Positions 32,111 to 41,693 of a stretch of 64,000 nt of DNA are shown here, piece by piece. A program made the translations under genes and the position numbers. The DNA is from CAZXSK01 sp964642855 (GTDB taxonomy: Bacteria > Planctomycetota > Phycisphaerae > SM23-33), in the NCBI GenBank assembly GCA_964642855.1, contig CAZXSK010000002.1:1-64000 (forward strand), in the 5' to 3' direction. Each line of letters begins with the position of its first letter. Position 1 is the stretch's first letter. The notes beneath the pieces are model-generated. The model was not told the origin of the DNA. It saw only the letters and a list, made by a program, of their open reading frames with translations, and did not search any database.

Positions 32111-34555
32111 ATGGACAGGCAACCGACCATGGCACGGAAGCGAAGCAAATCAGCCCGGAAGAGTCGCAAGACCCAGGACGCCCCCCCGCCTGCCGACGCG
32201 AGCGAAAGCAACGACGGCCAGGGACAGAGGCGGTTCCTGCGCTACGGGTTCGTGCTGGTCCTGACCGGCGGGGTGATCCTGATGTGGCTGAGCCTGCTGA
32301 CCTGGCACCCGGCCGATCCCCCGTCCCCGTCGGTGTACCCGCCGGTCCGCCCCGTGCACAACGCCGCCGGCATCGTCGGAGCGCACCTGGCGTATTTCCT
32401 GCGATACTGGCTGGGCGGCGGGGCCTACGTCGGCCTGATCTTCGCGTCGATCGCTGCTGCGGTGCTCATCACCGGCCGGCGGATCTCCGACGTCCCCTGG
32501 CGTCTGCTGGGCGTGGCGATGCTGATCGTCGCGACCAGCGCGGGGATCTACCTGGCCAGTCCGGCAGAGACGCGAAACGGCCTGGACGGCACGGCCGGAA
32601 TCGTCGGGGCATCGCTGGGCGATTTCCTGCACGTCCGTTTCGGCAGTCTGGGCAGTTGGGTGGTCCTGTCCGTGACGACCCTGATTGCCGCCCTGCTGGC
32701 GGCGGACGAATGGCTGGTCCGCCTGCCCGGCGCGATGAAGAAGCTCTGGCAGAGAAGGCATGAGTGGGCCCGGCGCCTCGCCGACCGCAGGGCAGAAAAG
32801 CAGGCCCAGCGCGAGGCGATGTCCACGCCGGCCCCCGCACCCGCAGCTGTCCAACCCGCCCCCAGGCCCGCAGCTGGTAAGAATGACGACAAGAAGTCGT
32901 CCGGGAAGGACGATGGCAGGGGCAAGCAGCTCTCGCTGCTGAGCAAGAAGATTTTCGGGGGCAAGAAGGAGGACGCGCCGCGTCAACCGGCCGGCCGCGC
33001 GGGCGAGCCCGCTCCCCCGCCCCAGCCCGAGGACAGCCCGTATCAGCTTCCGTCCGACGACCTGCTTGCCGACCCGGTCGGCGGGTATATCGAATCCCAG
33101 GAAGCCCAGGCCGCCGAGAAGGGACGTATCCTCCAGAGCACGCTGGACAATTTCGGCGTCAATGCCGAAGTCGTAGGCCACCAGACCGGGCCGGTGATTA
33201 CCATGTTCGAACTGCGACTCGCCCCGGGGGTAAAGGTCTCCCACATCACGGGACTGGCGACCGACATGGGGCGTGCCCTCGCCGTGCCCGGCGTGCGCGT
33301 GGTCTCGCCGATTCCGGGCAAGGACACCGTCGGCATCGAGGTGCCCAACCTCGAGAAGGAGACCGTCCGCATCAAGGAGCTGATGAAGCTCGCCCCCGAC
33401 GCCGCCCGAAGCATGCACCTGCCGACCTTCCTGGGCAAGGACGCCGGCGGCGACCCGATCGTCGCCGATCTGGCCACCATGCCCCACATGCTCATCGCGG
33501 GTACGACCGGCTCGGGCAAGAGCGTCAGCATCAACAGCATCATTGTCTCGCTGCTGATGACACGCAGGCCTGAGGAAGTCAAGTTCATCCTCGCCGACCC
33601 GAAGATGGTTGAGATGGCTGCCTTTGAGAAGATCCCCCACCTGCTATGCCCGATCGTCAATGACATGCGCAAAGCCGAGGACATCCTCGAGTGGGCGGTC
33701 ACCAAGATGGACGAGCGCTACGCCCTGCTTCGCGATGCCGGCGTGCGGAACATCGCGACCTACAATCGGCTGAGCAAGAAGGAGCTCTACGATCGGCTGG
33801 GCGTCAGCGACCCCGAGGAGAAGAAGAGAGTCAAAACGCGTCTGCCCTACTGGGTGATCATCATCGACGAACTGGCCGACCTGATGATGACCTCTTCCAA
33901 GGAAGTCGAGGGGTACATCATCCGCATCGCCCAAAAGGCCCGGGCGGTGGGTATCCACCTGGTGCTCGCCACCCAGCGCCCGTCGGCCGACGTGGTGACC
34001 GGCCTGATCAAGTCCAACATCCCCTGCCGGGTCAGCTTCCGCGTGGCTTCGCGTCAGGAAAGTCGCATCGTGCTCGATCAGAACGGTGCCGACGTGCTGC
34101 TCGGCCAGGGCGACATGCTGTTCCTCCAGCCGGGCACGAGCAATCTGGTGCGCGCCCAGGGGGCGTTCGTCGACGACCGCGAGATTCACAAGGTCGTCAA
34201 GGAGCTCACCAAGTACGGCGAGCCAAAGTTCAACCAGGAGTTGGTGAAGCTCCAGAGCAAGGCCCCGGGCGACATCTCCGGCGAGCGGGACGAGATGTTC
34301 GACAAGGCTGTCCAAATTGTGCTCCAGGCACAGCGTGGCAGCGTTTCGCTGCTGCAGCGTCGCCTGCAGGTCGGCTACGGCCGGGCCAGTCGAATCATCG
34401 ATCAGATGGCCGAGGCGGGCATTCTGGGCGAGCACAAGGGCTCCCAGGCCCGCGAATGCCAGATGACCCTGGAGGACTGGCAAGCCCTGCAGGAGAGCAT
34501 CGCAGCCGACCAGTCGGGCGCCTCGTCGCTCAACGGCGAGCCGACCAGCGCGTAG
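32111..34555 (+). CDS. ftsK: DNA translocase FtsK/SpoIIIE
   Basis: ATP-driven DNA pump that clears and aligns chromosome termini at the division septum. 814 residues. Basic N terminus, four membrane helices at ~40-200, then a linker rich in Pro/Lys (~230-310). The motor domain has Walker A GTTGSGKSVSIN (~465), Walker B YWVIIIDELADLMM (~585) and ATQRPSADVVTG. A C-terminal gamma winged helix for KOPS reading is present (VQIVLQAQRGSVSLLQRRLQ, GRASRIIDQMAEAGI). A start at the internal ATG 32129 (MARKRSKS) is equally possible and has GGACAGG ahead of it. Confidence 0.95.
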   Translation: MDRQPTMARKRSKSARKSRKTQDAPPPADASESNDGQGQRRFLRYGFVLVLTGGVILMWLSLLTWHPADPPSPSVYPPVRPVHNAAGIVGAHLAYFLRYWLGGGAYVGLIFASIAAAVLITGRRISDVPWRLLGVAMLIVATSAGIYLASPAETRNGLDGTAGIVGASLGDFLHVRFGSLGSWVVLSVTTLIAALLAADEWLVRLPGAMKKLWQRRHEWARRLADRRAEKQAQREAMSTPAPAPAAVQPAPRPAAGKNDDKKSSGKDDGRGKQLSLLSKKIFGGKKEDAPRQPAGRAGEPAPPPQPEDSPYQLPSDDLLADPVGGYIESQEAQAAEKGRILQSTLDNFGVNAEVVGHQTGPVITMFELRLAPGVKVSHITGLATDMGRALAVPGVRVVSPIPGKDTVGIEVPNLEKETVRIKELMKLAPDAARSMHLPTFLGKDAGGDPIVADLATMPHMLIAGTTGSGKSVSINSIIVSLLMTRRPEEVKFILADPKMVEMAAFEKIPHLLCPIVNDMRKAEDILEWAVTKMDERYALLRDAGVRNIATYNRLSKKELYDRLGVSDPEEKKRVKTRLPYWVIIIDELADLMMTSSKEVEGYIIRIAQKARAVGIHLVLATQRPSADVVTGLIKSNIPCRVSFRVASRQESRIVLDQNGADVLLGQGDMLFLQPGTSNLVRAQGAFVDDREIHKVVKELTKYGEPKFNQELVKLQSKAPGDISGERDEMFDKAVQIVLQAQRGSVSLLQRRLQVGYGRASRIIDQMAEAGILGEHKGSQARECQMTLEDWQALQESIAADQSGASSLNGEPTSA

Positions 34556-34655
34556 CTTCTCCAGAGGAAGCTTGATCGGCGTCGGACTCCTGCCGATGGT
34601 CTCCATAGCGGGGTGCGTTGAAGGCAGACAAGCCGTGCCCCCGCCCCGGTGAACC

Positions 34656-35840
34656 ATGAACCAGCCAACCGACATCTCGTCGGCCGAAACGGTCGAGGCT
34701 CCGGGCATGGAGGTCGTACTTCAGCCGCCGACGCCGGTGCGGGTCGGCTGGATCGCGGGCAGCGAAACAAACCTCCGGCTGGGCAGGACCCTCCAGCCAC
34801 TGGCGGTCGGGCTGATCGACGAGCTCGTAAAGGTCACCGCCTTCAGCCCCGAAGGCCGGCCGATCGACCACCTGCCCTGCCCGCCGATGGAACAGGTTCC
34901 CTATCGACCGAAGCGCTGGTGGCAGCGAAGGCCCCAGTCTTTGCAGGATACGGTCACCCGGATTCGCGACGACGAGATTCAACTCCTCCACGCCCTGGAC
35001 TCCACGGTCGGCGCCCTGACGCGACGCCTGGCGATTGAGGCCCACCTGCCCTATGTCGTCAGCGCCTTCGAGGTCGGCGGGGCTGGGCACCTGTCCCGCA
35101 TCGACAGCCAGGCCTCCGCCGTGCAGGTCACCTCCGAGCCGGTCCAGCACGACCTGCTGGAACACAAGGTCGCCCGCCCGGAGAAAATGCACCTCGTCCG
35201 CCCGGGCGTATATACCGTCCGCCACCCGACCTGCTTCAGTGAGCCGGGCAACAGACCGGCCATCGTCACCGGAGGGCGCCTTGACTCGGCCGAGATCCTC
35301 GAACCGGTCCTTCGGAATTTCGCCATGCTCGCAGCCCGTGGACACGAGTGCGTGTTCTTTGTCATCGGCAATGGCCGGGCTGAGAAGAGCCTCCGCAAGC
35401 GAGTGGAAGACCTCGGCCTGTCGCACGATCTGACGTTCGTGGACGGGCTGTCTGCGGTGCAGCTCTCGGGCATTCTCAAGGCAGCGGACCTGTACGTCGT
35501 GCCGTCAGCGTCGCCGATTGTCGACGTCCAGGCGCTGATCGCGATGTCGGTGGGCGTGCCGGTCGTGATGGCCGGTCCGGGAGCGTCGGATTTCCTTGTC
35601 GACGGACAAACGGCTGTTTCCTTCGACCGCGAAACCGACGGCGACCTCGCCGACCGGCTGGTGGAACTCATCGAGAATCACGCGCTGGCCAGGCAGTTCG
35701 GGGCCAAGGCGCTGGACTACGTCCGCCAGAAGCACAGCCCGGCGGTGATGGTCTCGCTGATGGCGGAACTCTACCGTATGGTTGTCGCCCAGTCGACCCC
35801 GGAGATCTCTCAGCCGGTTGCCCAGGTCGACTCCGCCTGA
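34656..35840 (+). CDS. Glycosyltransferase, GT4-like
   Basis: 394 residues with a GT-B fold. The N-terminal half starts VRVGWIAGSETNLRLGRTLQ and is diverged. The C-terminal half is typical of family 4: VTGGRLDSAEILEPVLRNFA, VFFVIGNGRAEKSLRKRVED, LTFVDGLSAVQLSGILKAAD, and a donor-binding end SIVDVQALIAMSVGVPVVMAG where the usual E-x(7)-E is relaxed. It probably transfers a sugar to a surface glycan. Convergent with the EamA gene, 4 nt away. Confidence 0.78.
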   Translation: MNQPTDISSAETVEAPGMEVVLQPPTPVRVGWIAGSETNLRLGRTLQPLAVGLIDELVKVTAFSPEGRPIDHLPCPPMEQVPYRPKRWWQRRPQSLQDTVTRIRDDEIQLLHALDSTVGALTRRLAIEAHLPYVVSAFEVGGAGHLSRIDSQASAVQVTSEPVQHDLLEHKVARPEKMHLVRPGVYTVRHPTCFSEPGNRPAIVTGGRLDSAEILEPVLRNFAMLAARGHECVFFVIGNGRAEKSLRKRVEDLGLSHDLTFVDGLSAVQLSGILKAADLYVVPSASPIVDVQALIAMSVGVPVVMAGPGASDFLVDGQTAVSFDRETDGDLADRLVELIENHALARQFGAKALDYVRQKHSPAVMVSLMAELYRMVVAQSTPEISQPVAQVDSA

Positions 35841-35844
35841 CCGG

Positions 35845-36813
35845 TCACCTCGCCGAGGGCACGCGAGGCAGGATCTGCTGCTCTTTGCGGTTCGCCCGGC
35901 TGTGGACGAGGGCGAACGTCAGCGCCCCGGCCAGGATCAGCCCGCCCCCCACCATGCCCTGCGTCGTGGGCAACTGGTGCAGCAGGAGATACGCCTGGGG
36001 CAGGACAAACAGAGGCTGGGTCGCGTCAACAACACTCGCATACGCCAGAGGCCAGTTGCGGTATGCGTGAAAGCTCAGCCAGCGGCTGAGGTAGGACACC
36101 AGAAACGCCCCCAGCAGCGCCGCACCCCAGTGGGTTGGCTGGGCGGCGGAGATATCCATCCGGCGGGTGCTCCAGGCCCAGATCACCACGATCGGAATCG
36201 CGAAGATCATCCGCCAGGCGGTCAACGCCCCCACGTCGACGCGGTGCACGATTCGTTTTGCGAGAATGAACTGCGACGCCCCCATCACGCAGCCGCCAAG
36301 GGTCAGCCCCGCCCCGAGGGTGATTTCGGGAGGCCGGCCGGCCACAGCGACCACCCCGCCGACCAGGATCAGCAGCACGGGCAGCACTTCCACGCGGCGG
36401 AACCGTTCGCCGTAGAAGACCACGCCCCCGAGGATGCAAAGTACCGGCAGCGTCCTGCCGAGCATCGCAGAGAAGGTGGGATCGATGCGTTCGAGACCCG
36501 CCCAGAAACCCACCGCGCCCACGCCGTTGAGCAGGCCGATCGCCAGGACGGAAATCCAGGTGTCACGCGGGATGATCAGCTTCCGCCCGTACCCGGTGAC
36601 AAAGCTCATCGTCAGCGAGATCACCGACCCCCCGAGGACGAACACCACCGCGAACCCGGGTGCACCCAGGCCGCGCATGGAGTACTTCGCCAGCGCGTAC
36701 ATCGCGGAAATGCAGAGCGTCGCGCCCAGAGACAGCGCAAAGCCCCGGCGATAGTTGCCGACGTCCGGCGAAGCCACCGCCGTCTCGGCGGGGTCTCCGT
36801 CAGGCATTGACAT
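35845..36813 (-). CDS. EamA/DMT-superfamily transporter
   Basis: 322 residues with ten predicted membrane helices in two halves of five, the drug/metabolite transporter plan. The first half starts GFALSLGATLCISAMYALAK and includes FWAGLERIDPTFSAMLGRTL; the second half includes RNWPLAYASVVDATQPLFVL and QGMVGGGLILAGALTFALVH. Substrate unknown. Its start lies inside the last codons of dapA (14-nt overlap), suggesting coupled translation; MSMP or the next Met (36807) could be the start. Confidence 0.85.
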   Translation of the reverse strand: MSMPDGDPAETAVASPDVGNYRRGFALSLGATLCISAMYALAKYSMRGLGAPGFAVVFVLGGSVISLTMSFVTGYGRKLIIPRDTWISVLAIGLLNGVGAVGFWAGLERIDPTFSAMLGRTLPVLCILGGVVFYGERFRRVEVLPVLLILVGGVVAVAGRPPEITLGAGLTLGGCVMGASQFILAKRIVHRVDVGALTAWRMIFAIPIVVIWAWSTRRMDISAAQPTHWGAALLGAFLVSYLSRWLSFHAYRNWPLAYASVVDATQPLFVLPQAYLLLHQLPTTQGMVGGGLILAGALTFALVHSRANRKEQQILPRVPSAR

Positions 36814-37693
36814 CGAGGCCGAAGTCTTTCAGCATGCCCGCCAGCTTGCCACGATTGGCGTCGCTGAGAGGGGTCATCGGCAGACGGATCTTGTTTTCAA
36901 TCTTCCCGACCATGGCCAGGGCAGCCTTGATGGGAATCGGGTTGGTCTCCAGCGAGAGCATGCCCTTGAACAGCGGCAGCAGCCGGCGGTGTTGGGTCAG
37001 CGCGCCGGCGAAGTCGCCTGCGAGCATCGCGTCGGTGAGCTTGACCACTTCGGCTGGCAGGAGATTGGACACCACGCTGACTACGCCCCTGCCGCCCACG
37101 GCCCCCATCGGCAGCGTCAGCGAATCGTCTCCCGAAAGCACCGTGATGTCACACTCGGCCGAGACGGCTGCGGCGGTGTCGACGGCGCCCGTGGCCTCCT
37201 TGACCGCGATGACCATCTCGATGTCGTTGTACATCCGCACGATCGTCTCGGGCGTCAGTTCGATGCCCGTCCGCCCGGGGATGTTGTACAGCACGATCGG
37301 CAGGCCTACTTCACCCAGACGCGCGATGTGGCGGTACATGCCCTCCTGCGTGGGCTTGTTGTAGTACGGGTTGACCACCAGCCCGGCGTCGGCGCCGGCC
37401 TTTTTGGCATGCTCGGTCAGCTGGACGGCTTCGTCGGTGGAGTTGGAGCCGGTTCCGGCGATGACGGGCACCTTTCCGTCGACGCGGTCGACGGTGAACT
37501 CGACGACCTTCATGTGTTCCGGGTGCGTCAGCGTGGGCGACTCGCCCGTCGTGCCGCAAGGCACCAGACCGTTGATGCCGCCGGCGAGTTGGTCGTCGAT
37601 CAGGCGCCCGAAGGCGTCCCAGTCGACCTGTCCGCCGGACATGGGAGTCACGATGGCGGTCATCGCGCCTTGAAGCTTCGGTAGATCGGCCAT
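36800..37693 (-). CDS. dapA: 4-hydroxy-tetrahydrodipicolinate synthase
   Basis: Condenses pyruvate and aspartate semialdehyde in lysine/diaminopimelate synthesis; 297 residues. PCGTTGESPTLTHPEH is the family signature, NIPGRTGIEL carries the catalytic Tyr-loop Arg region (with VLYNIPGRT), and AVKEATG contains the Schiff-base Lys. The ATG at 37693 (MADLPKLQGAMTAIVTPM) has AAAGGGA upstream; the frame extends further without support. pdxJ lies 96 nt upstream on the same strand. Confidence 0.96.
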   Translation of the reverse strand: MADLPKLQGAMTAIVTPMSGGQVDWDAFGRLIDDQLAGGINGLVPCGTTGESPTLTHPEHMKVVEFTVDRVDGKVPVIAGTGSNSTDEAVQLTEHAKKAGADAGLVVNPYYNKPTQEGMYRHIARLGEVGLPIVLYNIPGRTGIELTPETIVRMYNDIEMVIAVKEATGAVDTAAAVSAECDITVLSGDDSLTLPMGAVGGRGVVSVVSNLLPAEVVKLTDAMLAGDFAGALTQHRRLLPLFKGMLSLETNPIPIKAALAMVGKIENKIRLPMTPLSDANRGKLAGMLKDFGLDVNA

Positions 37694-37789
37694 GATGGGT
37701 GTGTCCCTTTCCGCGTTGAGTCTGAGAACTTCCGTGCAGCGACCGATTATAGGGACCTGCGAGCGAATTGCCACCTTCGACCGGTCTGC

Positions 37790-38533
37790 TCAGACTCCGG
37801 GACCCGCCAGCAGCGCCTTCATCTCCCCCACGGCACGCTGCATGCCCACCAGCACCGCCCGCGCGATGATCGAGTGTCCGATGTTGAACTCGGTGAAGCC
37901 GTCGATCGACGCCACGGGCTGAACGTTGTTGTACGTAAGCCCGTGCCCGCCATGGACAACCAGCCCGAGCGAGCGTCCCTTCTCCACGCCACGGGCAAGC
38001 TTCTGGACCTGCTCGCCGCTGCGACGTTCGCCCTCCCTGCCGCCCAGCAGGAACGCGTTGGCGTAGCCGCCGGTGTGGATTTCAATTGCGTCGCATCCGG
38101 CCTGGTGGGCAGCCTCGATCTGCTCGTCTTCGGCGTCGACGAACGCGCTGACCAGCACCCCCGCGGCCTTCATCGATGCGGTGACATCGGTCAGCCTGGC
38201 GAGCTCTGCGACGGCGTCCAGCCCGCCTTCGGTGGTGACTTCCTGCCGGTTCTCCGGCACGAGCGTCACCTGGTCGGGCTTGAGATCCAGCGCGATCTCC
38301 ACGATCTCCGGATCCATCGACATTTCCATGTTCAGCTTGCACAGGACGGTCTGGCCGAGGACGGCGGCGTCGCGGTCGTTGATATGCCTCCGGTCCTTGC
38401 GGAGATGAAACGTGATGCACGACGCTCCGGCAAGCTCGGCCTCGGTGGCCGCCCAGACAGGATCCGGCTCGACCGTTCTGCGGGCCTGGCGGATGGTCGC
38501 TACGTGATCGATGTTCACTCCGAGTGCTGCCAT
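37790..38533 (-). CDS. pdxJ: Pyridoxine 5'-phosphate synthase
   Basis: Closes the pyridoxine ring from 3-amino-2-oxopropyl phosphate and deoxyxylulose 5-phosphate in vitamin B6 synthesis. 247 residues, full length. GVNIDHVATIRQARRT at the start, FHLRKDRRHINDRD, VTLVPENRQEVTTEGG (catalytic Glu), EIHTGGYANAF and VVHGGHGLTYNNV are all characteristic. Start set at MAALGVNIDHVA. Confidence 0.97.
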   Translation of the reverse strand: MAALGVNIDHVATIRQARRTVEPDPVWAATEAELAGASCITFHLRKDRRHINDRDAAVLGQTVLCKLNMEMSMDPEIVEIALDLKPDQVTLVPENRQEVTTEGGLDAVAELARLTDVTASMKAAGVLVSAFVDAEDEQIEAAHQAGCDAIEIHTGGYANAFLLGGREGERRSGEQVQKLARGVEKGRSLGLVVHGGHGLTYNNVQPVASIDGFTEFNIGHSIIARAVLVGMQRAVGEMKALLAGPGV

Positions 38534-38623
38534 GTGTGGTTCTCCCGTGCAGGTGACCTGCGCCATTCTAAGACCGTCCCGCAGCCAAACAACCCCCTGC
38601 CTGCGTGGGTTTCGCGGGGGCGA

Positions 38624-39316
38624 CTATTTCTGGCCGTAGTACGCCCCGGGCCCGTGCTTGCGCAGAAAGTGCTTGTCCAGCAGATGCGGGCCGATGGACG
38701 CAACGTCGGCGCGAATCGCGACGGTTCGACTCGCCAGTTCGGCGATGTGCTCCAGCAGCACAGCTGCGTCGACGGCGCCCGCGATCGAAGCCCCCCACGC
38801 GAAGGGCCCGTGCTCGCCGACCAGCACGGCCGGTATGGCCAGCGGATCGATCTGCTCGAACGTCTCGACGATGACCTTGCCGGTGTTGGCTTCGTAGTCG
38901 CCCTCGACCTCGCTGCGACTGAGCGGGCGGGTGCAGGGCACCGGTCCGTGGAAGTAGTCGGCGTGGGTCGTGCCCAGCGGCGGGACCGGCCTGCGGGCCT
39001 GTGCCCAGGCGGTGGCATGCAGGCTGTGAGTGTGCACCACCCCGCCGATGCCCTCAAACGCCCGGTAGATCTCCAGGTGCGTGGGCGTGTCGCTGGACGG
39101 TTTGAGGTCGCCCTCGACGACCTGCCCCGACTCCAGCGAGACCAGCACCATCTGCCCGGCCGTCATGTCGTCGTAGGCGACACCCGAGGGTTTGATCGCC
39201 ACGACGCCCTCGTCGCGATCGACGCCGCTTACGTTGCCCCACGTCTGGAAGACCAACCCTTCATCGACCAGCCGAAGATTCGCCTCGCACACTGCGCTTT
39301 TCAGTTCATCGAGCAT
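38624..39316 (-). CDS. araD: L-ribulose-5-phosphate 4-epimerase
   Basis: Class II aldolase-fold epimerase that turns L-ribulose 5-phosphate into D-xylulose 5-phosphate, the last step of L-arabinose use. 230 residues. GNVSGVDRDEGVVAIKPSGV, SSDTPTHLEIYRAF, the zinc site GGVVHTHSLHATAWAQ and the later HADYFHG with the third zinc-ligand region are present. It starts 7 nt after araB stops, so the two are one operon; no araA isomerase is in the window. Confidence 0.94.
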   Translation of the reverse strand: MLDELKSAVCEANLRLVDEGLVFQTWGNVSGVDRDEGVVAIKPSGVAYDDMTAGQMVLVSLESGQVVEGDLKPSSDTPTHLEIYRAFEGIGGVVHTHSLHATAWAQARRPVPPLGTTHADYFHGPVPCTRPLSRSEVEGDYEANTGKVIVETFEQIDPLAIPAVLVGEHGPFAWGASIAGAVDAAVLLEHIAELASRTVAIRADVASIGPHLLDKHFLRKHGPGAYYGQK

Positions 39317-39323
39317 AGTTCCC

Positions 39324-41021
39324 TCAGGACGCGCTGCGCACGCGGTTGCGGATGTCGATCAGTTGCTTCATCACGTTGGAGCAGTCGCCTTTCCACGTGG
39401 TCGTACCGAAGCAGTCGTGGAGCTGGCGGTACAAGGCGTACAGCTCGCGATACACGGCGTGGGCGTCGGGATCGGGCGTGTAGACCTTCTTCTTCAGGCC
39501 GGTCATCGCCAACTGGGCGTCGGCGAACGTGTCGTACCCGCCCGCCCCGGAGCCGGCGACGACCGCCGCTGCGATCGCCGAACCCAGCGCGCAGGTCTGC
39601 GACGAACGGGAGATCTTCATCGGCCTGCCGGTCACGTCGGCGTAGATCTGCAGGACCATCGGGTTCTTCTCGGCAATGCCGCCGCAGTTGACGATCTCCT
39701 CGACCGGAACGCCGTACTCCTCGAACCGCTCGATGATGGTCATCGCGCCAAAGGCCGTCGCCTCCACCAAGGCGCGGTAGATCTCGGCGGGGGTGGTATA
39801 GAGCGTCTGGCCGATGAGCAACCCCGTCAGCCGCTGATCGACCAGCACCGTCCGGTTGCCGTGGTTCCAGTCCAGCGCAAGCAGGCCCGACTCGCCCGGG
39901 CGGAGCTTCTTCGCCTGCCGCGTCAGCGACGCGTGGCTGCCCGCCTTGCTGCCCCCCGCCCGGATGTACTCCACGAACCAGTTGTAGATGTCCCCGACGG
40001 CCGCCTGCCCGGCCTCCAGGCCGTAGCAGCCCGGAAGCACGCTGCCACGCACGATGCCGCAAAGCCCGGGCACATCCGGCAGCGGATGACTGTCGTCGGC
40101 GGGGTGAATCATCAGATCGCACCCGCTGGTGCCCAGGATCTTCACCATCCGCCCCGGCCTGATGCCCGCACCGACCGCGCCGAGGTGCGCGTCGAACGCG
40201 CCCACAGCCACCGGAATACCCTTCGGCAGGCCGGTCTTTTTCGCCCACTTCGCCGAGAGCCCGCCGACGGATTCGTCGATCGCGTGGGCAGTGTTGTTGA
40301 GCTTCGCGCGAAGCTCCGCCAGCTTCGGGTCCAACTCGCCCAGGAAGCTCTCATCCGGATAGCCGCCCCAGTCGTCGTTGTACATCGCCTTGTGGCCGGC
40401 GGCACAGATGCAGACGGTGAGCTTCTCGGGCGCCTCGGTGCCCGTCAGAGCCGCGGGAATCCAATCGGCGATCTCCACCCACGAATACGCCGCGTCGAAC
40501 ACCTTCGGCGACGTCCGCAGGCAGTGCAGCACCTTGCTGAAATACCACTCGCACGAATACGTCCCGCCGCACTTGGCGAGATACTCCGGCCTCTTCCTGC
40601 GGGCGAGTTCGGTGATCTCCTCGGCTTCCTCAATGGCCGTGTGATCCTTCCACAGCCAGGCCATCGCCGCGAGGTCGCTGCCGTATTTCTTCTTCAGAGC
40701 CAGCGGCTTGCCGGCCTCATCCACCGGCAACGGGGTCGAACCGGTGGTGTCCACGCCGATGCCGATCACGTCGCCCGGGTCGAAACGCTTGACCTTCCTG
40801 CCGGCAGCAGAGAGCGCACGCTTGATGGTCAATTCCGCGCCCTTGAGATAGTCAGCCGGGTGCTGTCTCGCCAGGTGCGGGTCGTCCGAGAGGATCACGC
40901 CCCGCGTTCCGTGCTCGTAGGTCCAGACGGCTTCGCCGACCTCCCGCCCGTTGCGGACGTTGACGACGATCGCGCGAACGGAGTTCGTTCCGTAGTCCAG
41001 CCCGATGGTGTAGCCAGCCAT
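39324..41021 (-). CDS. araB: Ribulokinase
   Basis: FGGY-family kinase phosphorylating L-ribulose. 565 residues, normal length. IGLDYGTNSVRAIVVN (phosphate 1), GIGVDTTGSTPLPVD, AVGAFDAHLGAVGAG, KILGTSGCDLM and the C-terminal VNCGGIAEKNPMVLQIYADV all fit AraB. It precedes araD at 7 nt. The presence of araB and araD alone suggests that the isomerase and uptake genes are elsewhere. Confidence 0.95.
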   Translation of the reverse strand: MAGYTIGLDYGTNSVRAIVVNVRNGREVGEAVWTYEHGTRGVILSDDPHLARQHPADYLKGAELTIKRALSAAGRKVKRFDPGDVIGIGVDTTGSTPLPVDEAGKPLALKKKYGSDLAAMAWLWKDHTAIEEAEEITELARRKRPEYLAKCGGTYSCEWYFSKVLHCLRTSPKVFDAAYSWVEIADWIPAALTGTEAPEKLTVCICAAGHKAMYNDDWGGYPDESFLGELDPKLAELRAKLNNTAHAIDESVGGLSAKWAKKTGLPKGIPVAVGAFDAHLGAVGAGIRPGRMVKILGTSGCDLMIHPADDSHPLPDVPGLCGIVRGSVLPGCYGLEAGQAAVGDIYNWFVEYIRAGGSKAGSHASLTRQAKKLRPGESGLLALDWNHGNRTVLVDQRLTGLLIGQTLYTTPAEIYRALVEATAFGAMTIIERFEEYGVPVEEIVNCGGIAEKNPMVLQIYADVTGRPMKISRSSQTCALGSAIAAAVVAGSGAGGYDTFADAQLAMTGLKKKVYTPDPDAHAVYRELYALYRQLHDCFGTTTWKGDCSNVMKQLIDIRNRVRSAS

Positions 41022-41144
41022 GCGTTACCTCGCAACTCGTGACAGAAGACGTGTCTCGTGCTGCGACGATCATAGATCCACCGGCCCGGCGTGTAAACGC
41101 CCTTCGCGCGGCGTCAGGAGAAGAGCATCAGCCAGCCCGGGGAG

Positions 41145-41576
41145 TCAGTCTTCGTCTCCGGGGCGCGCGGGGATCTTCCGCAGCAGCGCCACGATCGCCA
41201 GCCCCATGGCCGACGCGGAAATGACGTCGATCGCCAGGTACGTGACGATCGGGGACGACCGCGTAAACATCATGCCGAATACCGCGATGGAGGCGAGCAT
41301 GACCCCCCACGCCAGTGCGGCAATGATTTGCCGATAACGGTCAAGATCCGCCGAGGAAAGCAACATCAGCGCGCCGACCAGCATGTACAGCGCCGAGGTG
41401 ATGCGGGCCAGATACTCCACCACCGGCAGGCGGGGAAGCTCTCCCATCCCCAGCCACTGATGCGTGGCGTCCATCCAGGAGACCGGCATGACCAGCCCGA
41501 TCACGCCGCCAACCATGCCCAGCCCGCCTACGCGGAGAATCACCTTCACCCAGAATCGCGCCTTCTGCTCTGTCAT
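41145..41576 (-). CDS. Small four-helix membrane protein
   Basis: 143 residues, not assigned to a named family. Four hydrophobic helices: ILRVGGLGMVGGVIGLVMPV, ITSALYMLVGALMLLSSADL, IIAALAWGVMLASIAVFGMM and YLAIDVISASAMGLAIVALL. The tail is short and charged (KIPARPGDED). The ATG at 41576 (MTEQKARFW) has AAAGGAG in front. Divergent from the glycoside hydrolase gene across 117 nt. Confidence 0.7.
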   Translation of the reverse strand: MTEQKARFWVKVILRVGGLGMVGGVIGLVMPVSWMDATHQWLGMGELPRLPVVEYLARITSALYMLVGALMLLSSADLDRYRQIIAALAWGVMLASIAVFGMMFTRSSPIVTYLAIDVISASAMGLAIVALLRKIPARPGDED

Positions 41577-41693
41577 GACAACTCCTTTGCTTGCCCGACC
41601 CGCACGTGTTCTTACCCGAGAGGCCTGTTGCATTCAACGCCCGGCCGGCCTTACTGTTTCCCTGCCGGCGGAGAACCCAAGGAGAGTTGTGAC